From positions 109,202,199 through 109,266,198 of the forward strand of contig OZ010587.1 in NCBI GenBank assembly GCA_963932145.1: a DNA stretch of 64,000 nt, in the 5' to 3' direction. Below are positions 59,401 through 64,000 of this stretch, one piece after another (the first letter of the stretch is position 1; every line of letters begins with the position of its first letter). Below the pieces are notes generated by a model, which saw nothing but the letters and a program-made list of their open reading frames with translations, was not told the DNA's origin and made no database searches. This DNA is from Acanthosepion lycidas (Eukaryota; Mollusca; Cephalopoda; Sepiida; Sepiidae). Both the position numbers and the translations under genes were made by a program.

Positions 59401-62318
59401 CAGTGATATTTGCATTTATTATAATAGAAGATGAGTTATTGAAAATTAGAGAGCTGTGTCCCTTTAATTGAAAAAGTGTGATACAGTGACACACTAACAT
59501 TCACATTTATTATATAGATATGTCTTTCTGTTATTCCTTCACTCATCATCTTAGATAAAAATAAAAATATTTTTAAATGTTAATCTCTTTTGATTCTATG
59601 ATTTATATAACTTTATAAAATGGTGTAAGTTCTGCACAATAATGGTGAACATACAGGCGAGTTAAATTTTGCAAAAATCCAATTTACAAGTATATAGAAA
59701 GAAAAGCTGTCACAAAACCCTTTCACAATTTTGGAAGTAAATTCAGTGAAATTTTTGTAGTTGTGCTGATCAAATTAAAAAACAAAAAAACAAAATCAAT
59801 TTTATTATTTACATCTTTGTGGTTGTTATTGACAATGTTTCAGACATTGTACCCTTTGGCCTTCATCAGGTCTATGTTGAACAAGGTAGCCTATAGGGAA
59901 TTTCAAACTAAAGATTTTATTTAATCTATGAGGGTAGATTATTCTCATTCTGCTGACCATGTTTAGGGATATCTCATCTAGTTCTTATTTAGTACTGCTC
60001 AATTACTGCTCAACTTGTTTTCACTGAGTCCAAGTACTAACTGCCTAGCCCAGGGATTGAACTCACAATTACTATGTCATCAATTTCGTTAACCAATACT
60101 TTAATCTACTAGGCTATTTTCCCCTAGGACAATTCTGTGAACTCAAACTAGATAAAATATCCCGAGACATTGGTAGTAGAACGAGAACAGTTTACCCCTG
60201 TAGATTAAATAAAAAGTTCAGTTTGAAATTCCCTGTAGGTTACCTGGATCAATATACACCTGATGAAAACCAAAGGCACAAGGACTGAACCATTGTGATA
60301 ATAACAACAAAGATGAGGACAATAATCTGCATGTAAATAATGATAACTCCTCATCCCAGAAATTCAGACAGAAAAAAATCAATTTTCATTTAATTCAACT
60401 TATGAACTATGTATATTATATATACAAAGGACACTCCAAAAATAATGACTCCTATTTATTTTCATGGAATATACAACAGATCCAGGGAGCGCAATAATTG
60501 GGCAGAGCAAGTTTTCAACTACAAAATACTATTTTTCCACATGGTCATCCTCATTGGCTATGCTTTTGAGGCATTCTTTATTTTGTGGGATGACAGCTGT
60601 GCAGAGCCACCTGGAATATAGCTTGTCACCACTACTGAAAATATTACCCACATTCTAACTCTGCTCACACTGACTGTTTGGTCTCCATAAATATTCAGTC
60701 TGTGTTGAATATCAACTGGTGCATTTTTTTTTTTTTTTCATGGAGGAATTCAATAATATACATTAGCTTTGTGCATAGTTTTATGTCAGACTTCATTTTG
60801 CTAAATTGCTATTTGTAACAAGGCAACAATAATAATATATAGGTTACTGGCAGGAACATTCAACTTTACAGGCATACTTCCAACATCTCACATCATGAGG
60901 TGACATAATAAAATAGCAGGCATTACTTTCTTTTGGAGAAACCACATGTGTATGTGGGTAACAATCCTTCTTTTACATAAGTTTCATTAAAAACGACTGA
61001 CAAGGTACTGCGGTTTACATATATATACACATACATACATTAATTATATATGCTGATGATGGAAAAAGATAAAAACATTTATAAAGGATTGTCCAGTGTC
61101 TATACATTCAGGAGGTTGGAGTGAGAAGTTAAATTAATCCTGGAAAGATTTGGATTTGTAAATCCTGAAGTTAAGCCAGTTCAAGTTGGGTTTTGAAAAC
61201 AAAAATGCATTTTTACTAAGTGCATCAATTTCTCTTTATTCTACTTTTTTTTTAAAATTAATTTTTAATAATAATTTATTTTATTACCTTCTGATCAATA
61301 GGGAACTTGTTTTGTTTGGTAGCTATTTCTTATTTTACTAGCATGTTTTTTTTATTTTGCATTAGACAGTTGTGTAAATTTTACATCATTTACTGTCTAA
61401 CTAAGCAAAGTTTTTATTGATCTTTTCTTACACCTCAAAAATTCACAAATTGTTCAGTTCTTATGTTTGTCATGTTGATGTACCATGGAGAACTTAAGTT
61501 AAAAAAAAATGTAATTCATTATTATTGACTTACAAAAATTACTGGTTGTTTTGCACTATTATTTCTAGGGGAGGAATTAAACAATGTGACAGGCATGTTT
61601 CTGTTTATGTTGACAATCAAGTTTATATTATTTTACTTATTATTTCAAATAAGCATCAATATAGTTATCATAATATTGTATCAACGTCAATAATAGTGTT
61701 AAAAAAAATAGAATTTGAAAAGCAATTGAATGGGTTTCCGCCGGTAAAACTGAAGGCCTTGGTCGATTTCAACAAAAAAACTTTATGCTTAAAGTTTAAG
61801 CAATTTATTTTTCTTAGTTAAAACTTTAAGAATGACTTATGAAAGAAAAAACAAGAAGCACTACAGGAATTTGAACCATGGTCCCATGAAATTCAACAAT
61901 GAGGAAGTTAAAGTGAACAAATTAAATCAGAAAAAAAAAATTATTTGATTTTATGTTTAAAAAAGTTTGCTTTTTTAAAAAAAAAATAAATAAACTAAAC
62001 AATTAATTCCCTATCAGATAAGTCATATTTTCAACAAAAATAAAAAAAAATAAAGCACTCGAGTCTGTCCGAGTCATATAATTTTATTATTATTTTGAAT
62101 GTCAAGTGTTAAATTTTAAAACTTAAAAGTAAACAAGACTAACTCTAACCGCCTACCTCAATCGGTAGAGGTCTACGCTGGGCCTGACTTGACACTTCTA
62201 TGAGAATATCCTTCTGTCGATCAGTTAGCTGGGCTTTGGGCTCAATATTGGTATCCCATAAACTTAGTTTTTCCCGTAAAGATTTCTGATCCAACAACTT
62301 AATAGACAATTCAGCCAT
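15941..62318 (-). CDS. COG3: Conserved oligomeric Golgi complex subunit 3, 5' and central exons (3' end not in window)
   Basis: COG3/Sec34 is an essential subunit of lobe A of the COG complex, a cytosolic tether on Golgi membranes that captures retrograde intra-Golgi vesicles and keeps glycosylation enzymes in place. I joined 17 exons: 62318-62157, 55179-55054, 45626-45565, 43797-43632, 43038-42964, 40014-39922, 39269-39141, 37251-37133, 35314-35188, 31682-31591, 28755-28650, 26146-26113, 24496-24336, 20609-20447, 18846-18737, 17182-17093 and 16061-15941. They total 1936 nt (645 codons + 1 base) and splice in one open frame. Family hallmarks appear in order: [127 protein letters not shown] and [14 protein letters not shown]. 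The N-terminal part is the Sec34 domain; no signal peptide or membrane segment is seen. The remaining ~190 residues, with the stop codon, were not found. Confidence 0.97.
17093..17182 (-). CDS. COG3: COG3 exon 16 (codons 576-605)
   Basis: Acceptor TTTAG; encodes [17 protein letters not shown] and ends KRK; donor AAA|GTAAGA, phase 0. Confidence 0.96.
18737..18846 (-). CDS. COG3: COG3 exon 15 (codons 539-575)
   Basis: Acceptor CCCAG; holds the signature [18 protein letters not shown] and ends SKLYRCID; donor GAT|GTGAGT, phase 0. Confidence 0.97.
20447..20609 (-). CDS. COG3: COG3 exon 14, variable linker (codons 485-539)
   Basis: Acceptor is a weaker AAG before AGTATTTCT. It encodes a Ser-rich, acidic, probably disordered linker (NASNASSTS, then EEEEN) in place of the variable linker of other COG3 proteins. 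Donor G|GTGAGG, phase 1. The frame is fixed by exons on both sides; the exact acceptor is the least certain in the model. Confidence 0.88.
21117..22480 (-). mobile_element. Degenerate Tc1/mariner-type transposase gene
   Basis: Reading the minus strand from 22440 down gives fragments of a DDE transposase: [68 protein letters not shown] and IYHERWNR. Stops and frameshifts separate them, and the Asp expected in the FMHDGAPAH motif has been lost. At the left end a block of about 75 bp is repeated (21117-21190 and 21268-21345, sharing AACAAGG and TTTTACAAA). Confidence 0.75.
22525..22735. repeat. Foldback / interspersed repeat beside (CA)n(TA)n
   Basis: ACACTGAGTGGCGACAGTCT at 22540 faces ATTGCCACTCAGTGT at 22624; arms are about 35 bp. 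The right part matches the repeat at 8430-8565. A (CA)n then (TA)n tract covers 22723-22791. Confidence 0.65.
23490..23835 (-). mobile_element. SINE-like element, family C
   Basis: Inverted relative to, and clearly the same repeat as, 57500-57890. Shared blocks include AGGAGGTTTTGAGGAGCATG, GTTAACTATTACC and the tail GTTGATATACCATAAAAC. The tail resembles that of the 5S/tRNA SINE, although the head differs. Confidence 0.65.
24336..24496 (-). CDS. COG3: COG3 exon 13 (codons 431-484)
   Basis: Acceptor AATCAG; contains [15 protein letters not shown] and [14 protein letters not shown], among the most conserved COG3 stretches; donor GAA|GTAAGT, phase 0. The other CAG in the first bases would break the frame. 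Confidence 0.96.
25991..26036. repeat. (TA)n microsatellite
   Basis: About 23 TA units in intron 12. Comparable tracts lie at 25112-25135, 28573-28615 and 35403-35428. Confidence 0.95.
26113..26146 (-). CDS. COG3: COG3 exon 12, 34-bp small exon (codons 420-431)
   Basis: AAACAG acceptor, then [11 protein letters not shown] plus one base, then C|GTAAGT. It is the only piece in the interval that joins the AILK end of exon 11 to QELKAFE of exon 13 in frame, and it matches the family at this point. Confidence 0.9.
27752..28545 (+). mobile_element. Penelope-like element fragment flanked by inverted terminal copies
   Basis: Between two inverted arms of about 230 bp (27752-27980 and 28316-28545) lies a plus-strand frame, 28107-28343. 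Its sequence ([39 protein letters not shown]) has the look of the C-terminal GIY-YIG endonuclease end of Penelope-like retroelements; the catalytic N-terminal part is missing. Each arm contains a hammerhead-like motif (28462-28502 plus, 27791-27831 minus). Penelope pseudo-LTRs are known to carry hammerhead ribozymes, which supports the assignment. Confidence 0.65.
28650..28755 (-). CDS. COG3: COG3 exon 11 (codons 384-419)
   Basis: Acceptor TTGACAG; encodes [19 protein letters not shown] and [13 protein letters not shown]; donor AAG|GTAAGA, phase 0. A (TA)n tract lies about 35 bp inside the next intron. Confidence 0.96.
29372..29650 (-). mobile_element. SINE-like family B copy, with a head-only piece to ~29770
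   Basis: Minus-strand blocks AGAAGGCCAGAGCG, GCCGAAATGTTGTGATAA and a GAGCTCAGTACC head match family B. A further head-like piece in plus orientation follows (29705-29770). Confidence 0.55.
29950..31025 (-). mobile_element. Decayed retroelement, RNase H-integrase region
   Basis: Minus strand 31026-30769 encodes [19 protein letters not shown] and [17 protein letters not shown], the same protein family as 47581-48825. Then come [23 protein letters not shown] and an H-x-x-x-GHPG ... CKEC zinc-finger remnant (about 30570-30480). The family Glu in AELD is Gly here, and stops are numerous, so it is dead. Confidence 0.7.
31038..31500 (+). repeat. Interspersed repeat shared with intron 7
   Basis: AGCAACAAGTTTGAAAAATA and GCAATTTGAAAGAGATGC correspond to AACAAGTTTGTAAAATACC and GCAATTAAAGAGATGC at 37610-37700, so both belong to one dispersed family. 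No coding content is seen. Confidence 0.5.
31591..31682 (-). CDS. COG3: COG3 exon 10 (codons 354-384)
   Basis: Acceptor TTTCAG; encodes [19 protein letters not shown] and FNFFSKP; donor GA|GTGAGT, phase 2. Confidence 0.96.
32200..32350 (-). mobile_element. SINE-like tail fragment (5S/tRNA family)
   Basis: Carries the body end and tail (GGTTTATCAACCCTTTGTGG on the plus strand) of the family at 11.1 kb; the head is missing. Confidence 0.6.
32537..33498 (+). mobile_element. Tc1/mariner element with a captured 93-bp LINE fragment
   Basis: Termini GGTGCGATGGATAAATTGTC (left) and its diverged inverse GACAATTTATCTATCACACC (right) are flanked by TA (32535-32536, 33499-33500). Transposase pieces include [31 protein letters not shown]-type [12 protein letters not shown] and [18 protein letters not shown] up to a stop near 33378. 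One break follows the QQDSAPC motif. Bases 32586-32678 are foreign (see findings). Confidence 0.88.
33500..34395 (-). mobile_element. LINE fragment, RT C-terminal half
   Basis: The minus strand encodes [20 protein letters not shown] (34390 down), then a catalytic box reading YVEG in place of YADD. Further on are [39 protein letters not shown] and a tail [16 protein letters not shown]. Loss of both catalytic Asp residues and several stops show it is dead. It is the likely source of the 93-bp insert in the adjacent mariner. Confidence 0.85.
34690..35015 (+). mobile_element. LINE C-terminal tail fragment
   Basis: The plus strand carries a FHGRCS block and, in another frame, [17 protein letters not shown], matching the last ~100 residues of the LINE type at 33.5 kb, in opposite orientation. 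Confidence 0.55.
35188..35314 (-). CDS. COG3: COG3 exon 9 (codons 311-353)
   Basis: Acceptor TTTTAG; encodes [20 protein letters not shown] and ends with RDHCAL; donor TTG|GTAAGT, phase 0. Confidence 0.96.
35860..36250 (+). mobile_element. LINE C-terminal tail fragment
   Basis: A frame at 35977-36249 reads [20 protein letters not shown] and [18 protein letters not shown], the tail pattern of the same LINE group; poly-A follows at 36268. Similar to 55.7-56.1 kb. Confidence 0.7.
36610..36830 (+). repeat. Interspersed repeat, same family as 63.2 kb
   Basis: AGATTATCTAGGTTTAGGATAGTC and the following CACTTCTCCT...GGCCTTGTGACAC recur at 63225-63300 in the same orientation. Confidence 0.5.
37133..37251 (-). 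CDS. COG3: COG3 exon 8 (codons 272-311)
   Basis: Acceptor TTTCAG; the exon reads [17 protein letters not shown] and RINKSQ, then GA, with the Glu codon finished by exon 9. The donor is GTCAGT, slightly off consensus, phase 2. Confidence 0.94.
37600..38330 (+). repeat. Interspersed repeat and AT-rich filler in intron 7
   Basis: Shares its first ~120 bp with 31038-31160. Beyond that I see only AT-rich sequence, with a small GC-richer patch (38340-38440) containing an ACGAAA/TTTCGT hairpin. Confidence 0.4.
39104..39126. repeat. (TG)n / transcript-strand (CA)n tract
   Basis: About 11 units, starting some 14 nt downstream of the exon 7 splice donor on the COG3 transcript. Confidence 0.95.
39141..39269 (-). 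CDS. COG3: COG3 exon 7 (codons 229-271)
   Basis: Acceptor CTCAG, donor AAG|GTGAGT. It encodes [21 protein letters not shown] (CA)n tract on the transcript strand begins about 14 nt inside the following intron (see findings). Confidence 0.96.
39545..39790 (+). repeat. Interspersed repeat, unclassified
   Basis: Begins (TTG)n and contains GGTTGCCACCCAAAGCTGAA, related to GGTCACCAACCAAGGCTAGA at 9700. Probably a shared 3' region of a LINE family. Confidence 0.35.
39922..40014 (-). CDS. COG3: COG3 exon 6 (codons 198-228)
   Basis: A poly-T tract and CAG acceptor precede KLGSPAFSV; the exon includes [15 protein letters not shown] and ends AAC|GTAAGT, phase 0. Confidence 0.95.
40759..41197. mobile_element. 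hAT-like MITE with 8-bp target duplication
   Basis: Starts CAGTGGTTCTCAAA and ends TTTGGGAATCACTG (inverse CAGTGATTCCCAAA), the classic hAT/Charlie-type terminus. It is flanked by TCTCAATG (40751-40758) and TCTTAATG (41198-41205), 7 of 8 identical. No transposase. Confidence 0.85.
42040..42572. mobile_element. DNA-transposon-like repeat, same family as 45.96/50.85 kb ends
   Basis: The right end, read on the minus strand, gives ACCATATATTTCCACATGCA then GATGACCTTTAAATC. This matches the end at 45965-46005 (ACCATATATTTCTGCATATA, GGTGACCTTTAAATC). Internal GGTGTTAAATAA (minus) also recurs at 50485. The superfamily is unknown. Confidence 0.5.
42964..43038 (-). CDS. COG3: COG3 exon 5 (codons 173-197)
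   Basis: Acceptor TTTCAG; 25 codons with [12 protein letters not shown]. The donor is AGT|GTGAGT. An alternative GT two bases upstream would put exon 6 out of frame. Confidence 0.94.
43632..43797 (-). CDS. COG3: COG3 exon 4 (codons 117-172)
   Basis: Acceptor CCAG; donor CAA|GTAAGA, phase 0. It carries the well-conserved Sec34-domain stretch [14 protein letters not shown] and is predicted to be largely helical, as expected for a COG rod. Confidence 0.96.
44709..44893 (-). repeat. Expanded SINE tail minisatellite
   Basis: About 145 bp of imperfect TTGATT/TTGGTT units directly abut the SINE tail (ATGGTATATCGACCTCTTCA). On the minus strand this yields an artefactual frame of repeated Asn-Gln-Ile. 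I do not regard it as a gene. Confidence 0.85.
45565..45626 (-). CDS. COG3: COG3 exon 3 (codons 97-117)
   Basis: A 62-bp exon after TTAG, encoding [14 protein letters not shown] to VPY plus two bases of an Arg codon; donor CAG|GTAGG, phase 2. Confidence 0.94.
45955..46060. mobile_element. Left end of a nested DNA-transposon-like repeat
   Basis: TATATTTCTGCATATAAGGT at 45970 is mirrored at about 50800-50850 (inverse CATTTCTATGTGTAAGGTGA). The pair may bracket the whole retroelement nest. Confidence 0.45.
46322..47238 (+). mobile_element. Ty3/gypsy-like reverse transcriptase-RNase H fragment, frameshifted
   Basis: Two overlapping frames (46362-46928 and 46783-47238) hold the palm/thumb of a Ty3-type [30 protein letters not shown] and [14 protein letters not shown]. 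The RNase H has [22 protein letters not shown] and [11 protein letters not shown] frameshift falls near 46825-46840. The first RNase H Asp (usual DAS motif) is absent and the RT 5' part is missing, so it is inactive. It stops at DTLSRY; no matching integrase follows, only about 330 bp of A/T-rich spacer. Confidence 0.9.
47581..48826 (+). mobile_element. Retroelement RNase H-integrase open frame, 414 codons
   Basis: The longest frame in the window. Residues ~15-125 form the end of an RNase H ([27 protein letters not shown]). An integrase follows: an HHCC zinc finger (H156, H161, C190, C193) and a D,D35E core (D220 in GIDVTH, D274 in ILTDN, E310 in GNGIVERSH). The C-terminal part resembles an integrase tail ([10 protein letters not shown]). 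The 5' end lacks the start of the RNase H, so the ATG here is not the native start. It is a different element from the RT just upstream. Confidence 0.88.
48790..49300 (+). mobile_element. Continuation of the integrase polyprotein in a shifted frame
   Basis: A frame (48770-49300) takes over near 48800 with an acidic, Ser-rich stretch ([24 protein letters not shown]) and [14 protein letters not shown]. Such tails are typical after integrase domains of this group. One indel separates it from the 414-codon frame. Confidence 0.65.
49300..50170 (+). mobile_element. Possible 3' UTR/LTR of the retroelement, with a 95-bp tandem duplication
   Basis: Non-coding sequence directly follows the polyprotein. 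Two copies of a ~95-bp unit (49551 and 49646 onward, sharing GTTTGAA and AAAGAAAGAAAGAAAAGA) form a tandem. No second LTR is visible in the window, so LTR status is unproven. Confidence 0.35.
50745..50855. mobile_element. Right end of the nested DNA-transposon-like repeat
   Basis: Inverse of the 45955 end over about 40-80 bp (TAAGGTGACCT shared), diverged. Confidence 0.4.
50940..51240 (+). mobile_element. Gag-like retroelement fragment
   Basis: Plus-strand frames carry [20 protein letters not shown] and PGKTVNVYL, resembling the capsid region of Ty3-type gag proteins; one frame change occurs near 51060. Short and dead. Confidence 0.45.
51470..52215 (+). mobile_element. Helitron-like non-autonomous element (tentative)
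   Basis: Starts near CTATCTATAAAAGGCAGGAT with (GT)n directly after, and ends near GGGTCATGCTGCTAGTA, a CTAG-type 3' end that many invertebrate Helitron-like repeats share. Two internal copies of GTGAGAGCCAA(C/T)AGCTG occur (51686, 51739). Confidence 0.4.
52960..53215 (+). mobile_element. SINE-like family B copy
   Basis: Contains AATTGTGAATTCAATCACTG, GTAGATTAAATAAAGGGTTC and ACATTGTGATAATAAC in the same order as the 12.8 kb copy. Confidence 0.65.
53216..54690. other. AT-rich intron sequence (COG3 intron 2)
   Basis: No exon or recognised repeat is seen. The interval 56110-56340 (intron 1) is likewise featureless. Confidence 0.5.
54690..54950 (-). mobile_element. SINE-like copy (5S/tRNA family, no 5S part)
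   Basis: Tail CCACAAAGGGG and head part ending at ACTATCCATT match the copies at 11 and 56.7 kb; shortened in the body. Confidence 0.6.
55054..55179 (-). CDS. COG3: COG3 exon 2 (codons 55-96), GC donor
   Basis: The acceptor is TTGTAG and the exon reads [14 protein letters not shown] to KIENAQQ. It must end after CAACAG, because exon 3 opens with FFSWF in phase 0. The intron therefore starts GCAAGT. The only nearby GT (GCAA|GTAAAT) would break the frame. Confidence 0.93.
55730..56110 (+). mobile_element. LINE C-terminal tail fragment
   Basis: Plus-strand pieces [14 protein letters not shown] and [11 protein letters not shown] parallel the fragment at 35.9 kb; stops interrupt every frame. Confidence 0.55.
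56393..56472. mobile_element. MADE1-like mariner MITE, 80 bp
   Basis: A palindrome with 37-bp arms (TTAGGTTGGTGCAAAAATAA at the outer end) and a 6-bp centre (TGTTAC), flanked by TA on both sides. Arms are perfectly inverse by eye. Same terminus as the element at 5869. Confidence 0.93.
56748..57046 (-). mobile_element. Dimeric SINE with 5S-like remnant
   Basis: The minus strand from 57046 reads GATGACTTCTTGGGAATACC and AGATGCTGTAAGC, the 3' end of a 5S rRNA-like module. Next is the AATGGATAATGGCTTGGAAT tRNA-like part, then body and tail as at 11.1 kb. A (TAGA)n tract (57048-57070) replaces the rest of the 5S part. Confidence 0.65.
57500..57890 (-). mobile_element. SINE-like family C copy with internal 64-bp duplication
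   Basis: Same repeat as 23490-23835 in opposite physical arrangement. A 64-bp unit beginning ATTACCAGCAATACAATTTT is tandemly repeated at 57695 and 57759; a third partial unit starts at 57823. Confidence 0.7.
57905..58530 (+). mobile_element. Two related repeat copies, possibly Helitron-like
   Basis: 57930-58060 and 58395-58530 share CTTCTGTTAG, CATACATTGAC and GTATAAAGTACAGTTG-type blocks. The start near a short CTAT run fits the class tentatively named at 51.5 kb. Confidence 0.35.
59800..60120 (-). mobile_element. SINE-like family B copy, most complete
   Basis: The minus strand gives a tRNA-like head (TAGTAGATTAAAGTATTGG, GAGTTCAATCCCTGGG), then the family B body. A CCTGATGAAGGCCAAAGG block and GAAACATTGTC follow. 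It lies head to head with the next copy. Confidence 0.7.
60125..60375 (+). mobile_element. SINE-like family B copy
   Basis: Starts at AAACTAGATAAAATATCCC and carries GTAGGTTACCTGGATCAATA, CACCTGATGAAAACC and the terminal CAGAAATTCAGACAG. The head is missing. Confidence 0.65.
60415..60740 (-). mobile_element. Possible mariner transposase N-terminal remnant
   Basis: The minus strand reads [15 protein letters not shown], like the helix-turn-helix region of mariner-type proteins, with stops downstream. The left end has AAAAATAATGACTCCTATTT. Confidence 0.4.
60760..62156. other. AT-rich intron 1 sequence
   Basis: No feature is recognised. A 98-codon plus-strand frame at 61525-61821 has no recognisable motif and A/T-driven composition, so it is not annotated as a gene. 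Confidence 0.5.
62157..62318 (-). CDS. COG3: COG3 exon 1 (codons 1-54)
   Basis: The ATG at 62318-62316 sits in a strong context (AAAATGG) and gives MAELSIKLL, which aligns with the N-terminus of other COG3 proteins. The open frame continues upstream only through a GTG at 62348, so I reject that longer start. The exon ends after the LPIE codons; the donor is GAG|GTAGGC, phase 0. Confidence 0.95.
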
Positions 62319-62420
62319 TTTGATTCCGTCTGTTGACCGGTTTGCCACGTCACCGCAATCAAGCCGGAAATGTCAGAGTAACGTCCCTTACTACCCGGTT
62401 TCGTTTCCATAATTTTTTTT
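62319..62420 (-). promoter_or_regulatory. Probable TATA-less COG3 promoter / 5' UTR
   Basis: The 100 bp upstream of the start codon is GC-richer than its surroundings. On the minus strand it carries TGACGTGG (CRE/ATF-like, around 62345-62352) and TTTCCGGC (an ETS-type CCGGAA core in reverse), common in housekeeping promoters. No TATA box is evident. The transcription start cannot be placed from sequence alone. Confidence 0.45.
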
Positions 62421-62679
62421 TCTTTTCAATACTAATGTTTAAAAACAAGTACATATAAGGAGAAAGATTAGATTGTATTTCCTGATGCCCGTGACTGTAT
62501 AGAGAATACAACAGGCTTTTATTTGGAAGAAGTGTCATGATACGAAGCGACTATGTGTCATACTTATTTTCCGTTTGGTGGTATAATTGAAGTCTTTCTG
62601 TATGAATTTCTGGAATGAAGAATTAATTATCATTATTTATTTACATTATAAAATCGTAATGATATTCTCATCGTTGTTA

Positions 62680-62815
62680 TTACGGTCTGGCCTTCAGGCA
62701 TTTGTCGATCCTGGTAACCTTCAGGAAATTTCGAACAATCCTTTAGTTTTACTTTTAAGTTTTGTTTTGCCTAAGGATATCTACTTTTGTTCTTTTTTAG
62801 TAGTGTACTGTTAGA
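62680..62815 (-). mobile_element. SINE-like family B fragment upstream of COG3
   Basis: GATCCTGGTAACCTTCAGGA on the plus strand is the inverse of the family B block TACAGGGAATT/TACCTGGATC; strongly diverged. Confidence 0.45.
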
Positions 62816-63169
62816 GACTTTCTAGTTCTTTTACTGTCGTCTGGCTGTACAGGTTAAATAAATCAGTGAGAAAACGCATCCTTATCTCACTAAACTTTCT
62901 ATTTTTGTATATTTTTGTATTCTCTTAGCACGCCTACATTAAAAAAAAAAAAAAATACGGAAGAAGAAACTTCACTTTCCAGGACCAACGACTTAAAATT
63001 GATTCACCATAAAAAGGCCTAAAAAAAATTGACAAAATCAGCAGCCTGTGACCAAGATACCTAGGATAATAAAAAATCACAATTGTACATATGGAACTTT
63101 TTATACTATGGGTTTTTTCTGGGTAGGTTCCCTGCAAATATATGGTATTTTGGTAAATGATGGTTTGGG

Positions 63170-63300
63170 TGTAGAAGGATGAGTTCTTATGGTGAATGAG
63201 TTAATTGTAAGAATTGAATGTGTTGTGAATCAGATTAACTAGGTTTAAGATAGTCAGTGACAACCAGCTTCTTCCCACTTCTCCTACAGGCTTGTGCCAC
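63170..63300 (+). repeat. Interspersed repeat, same family as 36.6 kb
   Basis: AGATTAACTAGGTTTAAGAT and CACTTCTCCTACAGGCTTGT recur at 36.73-36.80 kb. Confidence 0.5.
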
Positions 63301-63316
63301 AAATATGTATTTTCAT

Positions 63317-63380
63317 GTTAAAGCCTATGAACAAACTTGTTGCGGGGGCTGATAAGGATGTCGCCCCCGCAAGCTTTAAC
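63317..63380. other. Two-part GC-rich hairpin
   Basis: GTTAAAGC (63317-63324) pairs with GCTTTAAC (63373-63380), and TTGCGGGGGC (63340-63349) with GCCCCCGCAA (63363-63372). The right arms are adjacent; the left arms are separated by 15 bp, giving one long bulge. Confidence 0.7.
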
Positions 63381-63612
63381 TTTATGAAGAAACATGTGAA
63401 CAGCCAAGACAATGAGGGGACAAAGGCAAAGGTTTATGAAACAATAATGTCGATTTTATTAATGCCAATTGTACAAGAGTGTACTCTGAAGAAATGTGTT
63501 CAAGTCGGTGTCGGGTCCGGTATGACTGGTTTTGTTTAGGGGTAGCTGCTTTCGGTCGTATCGGTAAAACGAATATAGAGTTGATTGGCGAAACAGCAGC
63601 AGGTTGATCGAT

Positions 63613-64000
63613 GTCCCTAAACAGGGCCAAGTCAGAACAGTGATACGACTTTACTGGGCGGATCGACCGCGGAAACGGGATCGCGCCAAAGTGTATCCCT
63701 TGGCGAAGACGGAGTCCCTAAACAGGGCCAAGTCAGAACAGTGATAGACTTCACAGGGCGGATCGACCGCGGAAACGGGATAGCGCCAAAGTGTATCACT
63801 TTGCAAAGACGGAGTCCCTAAACAGGGCCAAGTCAGAACAGTGATAGACTTCACAGGGCGGATCGACCGCGGAAACGGGATCGCGCCAAAGTGTATCACT
63901 TGGCGAAGACGGAGTCCCTAAACAGGGCCAAGTCAGAACAGTGATAGACTTCACAGGGCGGATCGACCGCGGAAACGGGATAGCGCCAAAGTGTATCACT
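63613..64000. repeat. 100-bp GC-rich tandem array, runs off the right edge
   Basis: Units begin at 63613, 63714, 63814 and 63914 with GTCCCTAAACAGGGCCAAGT. They are nearly identical; the first has one extra base and several substitutions. Each unit contains GGATCGACCGCGGAAACGGG. The frames read on the minus strand exist only because the unit has few stop codons. I see no domain. Confidence 0.95.

Noticed and set aside
62145..62348. COG3 start at 62348
   Set aside because: The codon there is GTG, not ATG; the ATG at 62318 has a good context and matches family N-termini.
63382..63999. Minus-strand frames with PRSIRPVKSITVL-type repeats
   Set aside because: They come from the 100-bp array; the unit length is not a multiple of three, so one frame cannot encode a regular repeat protein.
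63613..64000. CRISPR-like array
   Set aside because: Units are head-to-tail identical without variable spacers, and the DNA is animal nuclear sequence.

Overview
The window is AT-rich animal nuclear DNA: long introns, canonical GT/AG splice sites, many microsatellites and a dense load of decayed transposons. Nothing in it looks bacterial, viral or organellar. The protein set and the repeats (tRNA- and 5S-related SINE-like elements, Tc1/mariner, LINE, Ty3/gypsy-like and Penelope-like debris) fit a lophotrochozoan, most likely a cephalopod such as an octopus. The taxon is an inference; no diagnostic marker is present.

One host gene could be recognised: COG3 (Sec34), a subunit of the conserved oligomeric Golgi tethering complex. 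It lies on the minus strand. The start codon is at 62318-62316, and 17 coding exons run leftward to 15941, every junction keeping the reading frame. They give 645 codons plus one base, roughly the first 75-80% of a COG3 of normal length. The last ~190 codons were not found between 15940 and 1, so they probably lie beyond the left edge. All introns read as GT-AG except intron 2, which is GC-AG.

Region by region. 1-15940 (inside or beyond intron 17): one near-complete mariner copy, a mariner 3' fragment, two LINE fragments, two SINE-like copies (one with a 5S-rRNA-like head) and several foldback elements. 15941-45626: exons 17 to 3, with introns holding a degenerate transposase (21-22 kb), a Penelope-like fragment with hammerhead-like motifs (27.7-28.5 kb), a retroelement remnant (30-31 kb), a mariner copy plus LINE fragments (32.5-36.2 kb) and a hAT-like MITE (40.8 kb). 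45627-55053 (intron 2): a nest of about 4.9 kb with Ty3/gypsy-like RT-RNase H next to a separate RNase H-integrase reading frame, then a gag-like fragment and a Helitron-like element. 55180-62156 (intron 1): a LINE tail, a palindromic MITE built like human MADE1, SINE-like copies and Helitron-like pieces. 62157-64000: exon 1, the promoter, a hairpin region and a 100-bp GC-rich tandem array that runs off the right edge.

I see no evidence of a new multi-gene system. The points most worth a second look are the hammerhead-like motifs in the Penelope-like fragment, a 93-bp templated insertion inside a mariner copy, the 5S-headed SINE, the MADE1-architecture MITE, the GC-AG intron and the terminal 100-bp array.
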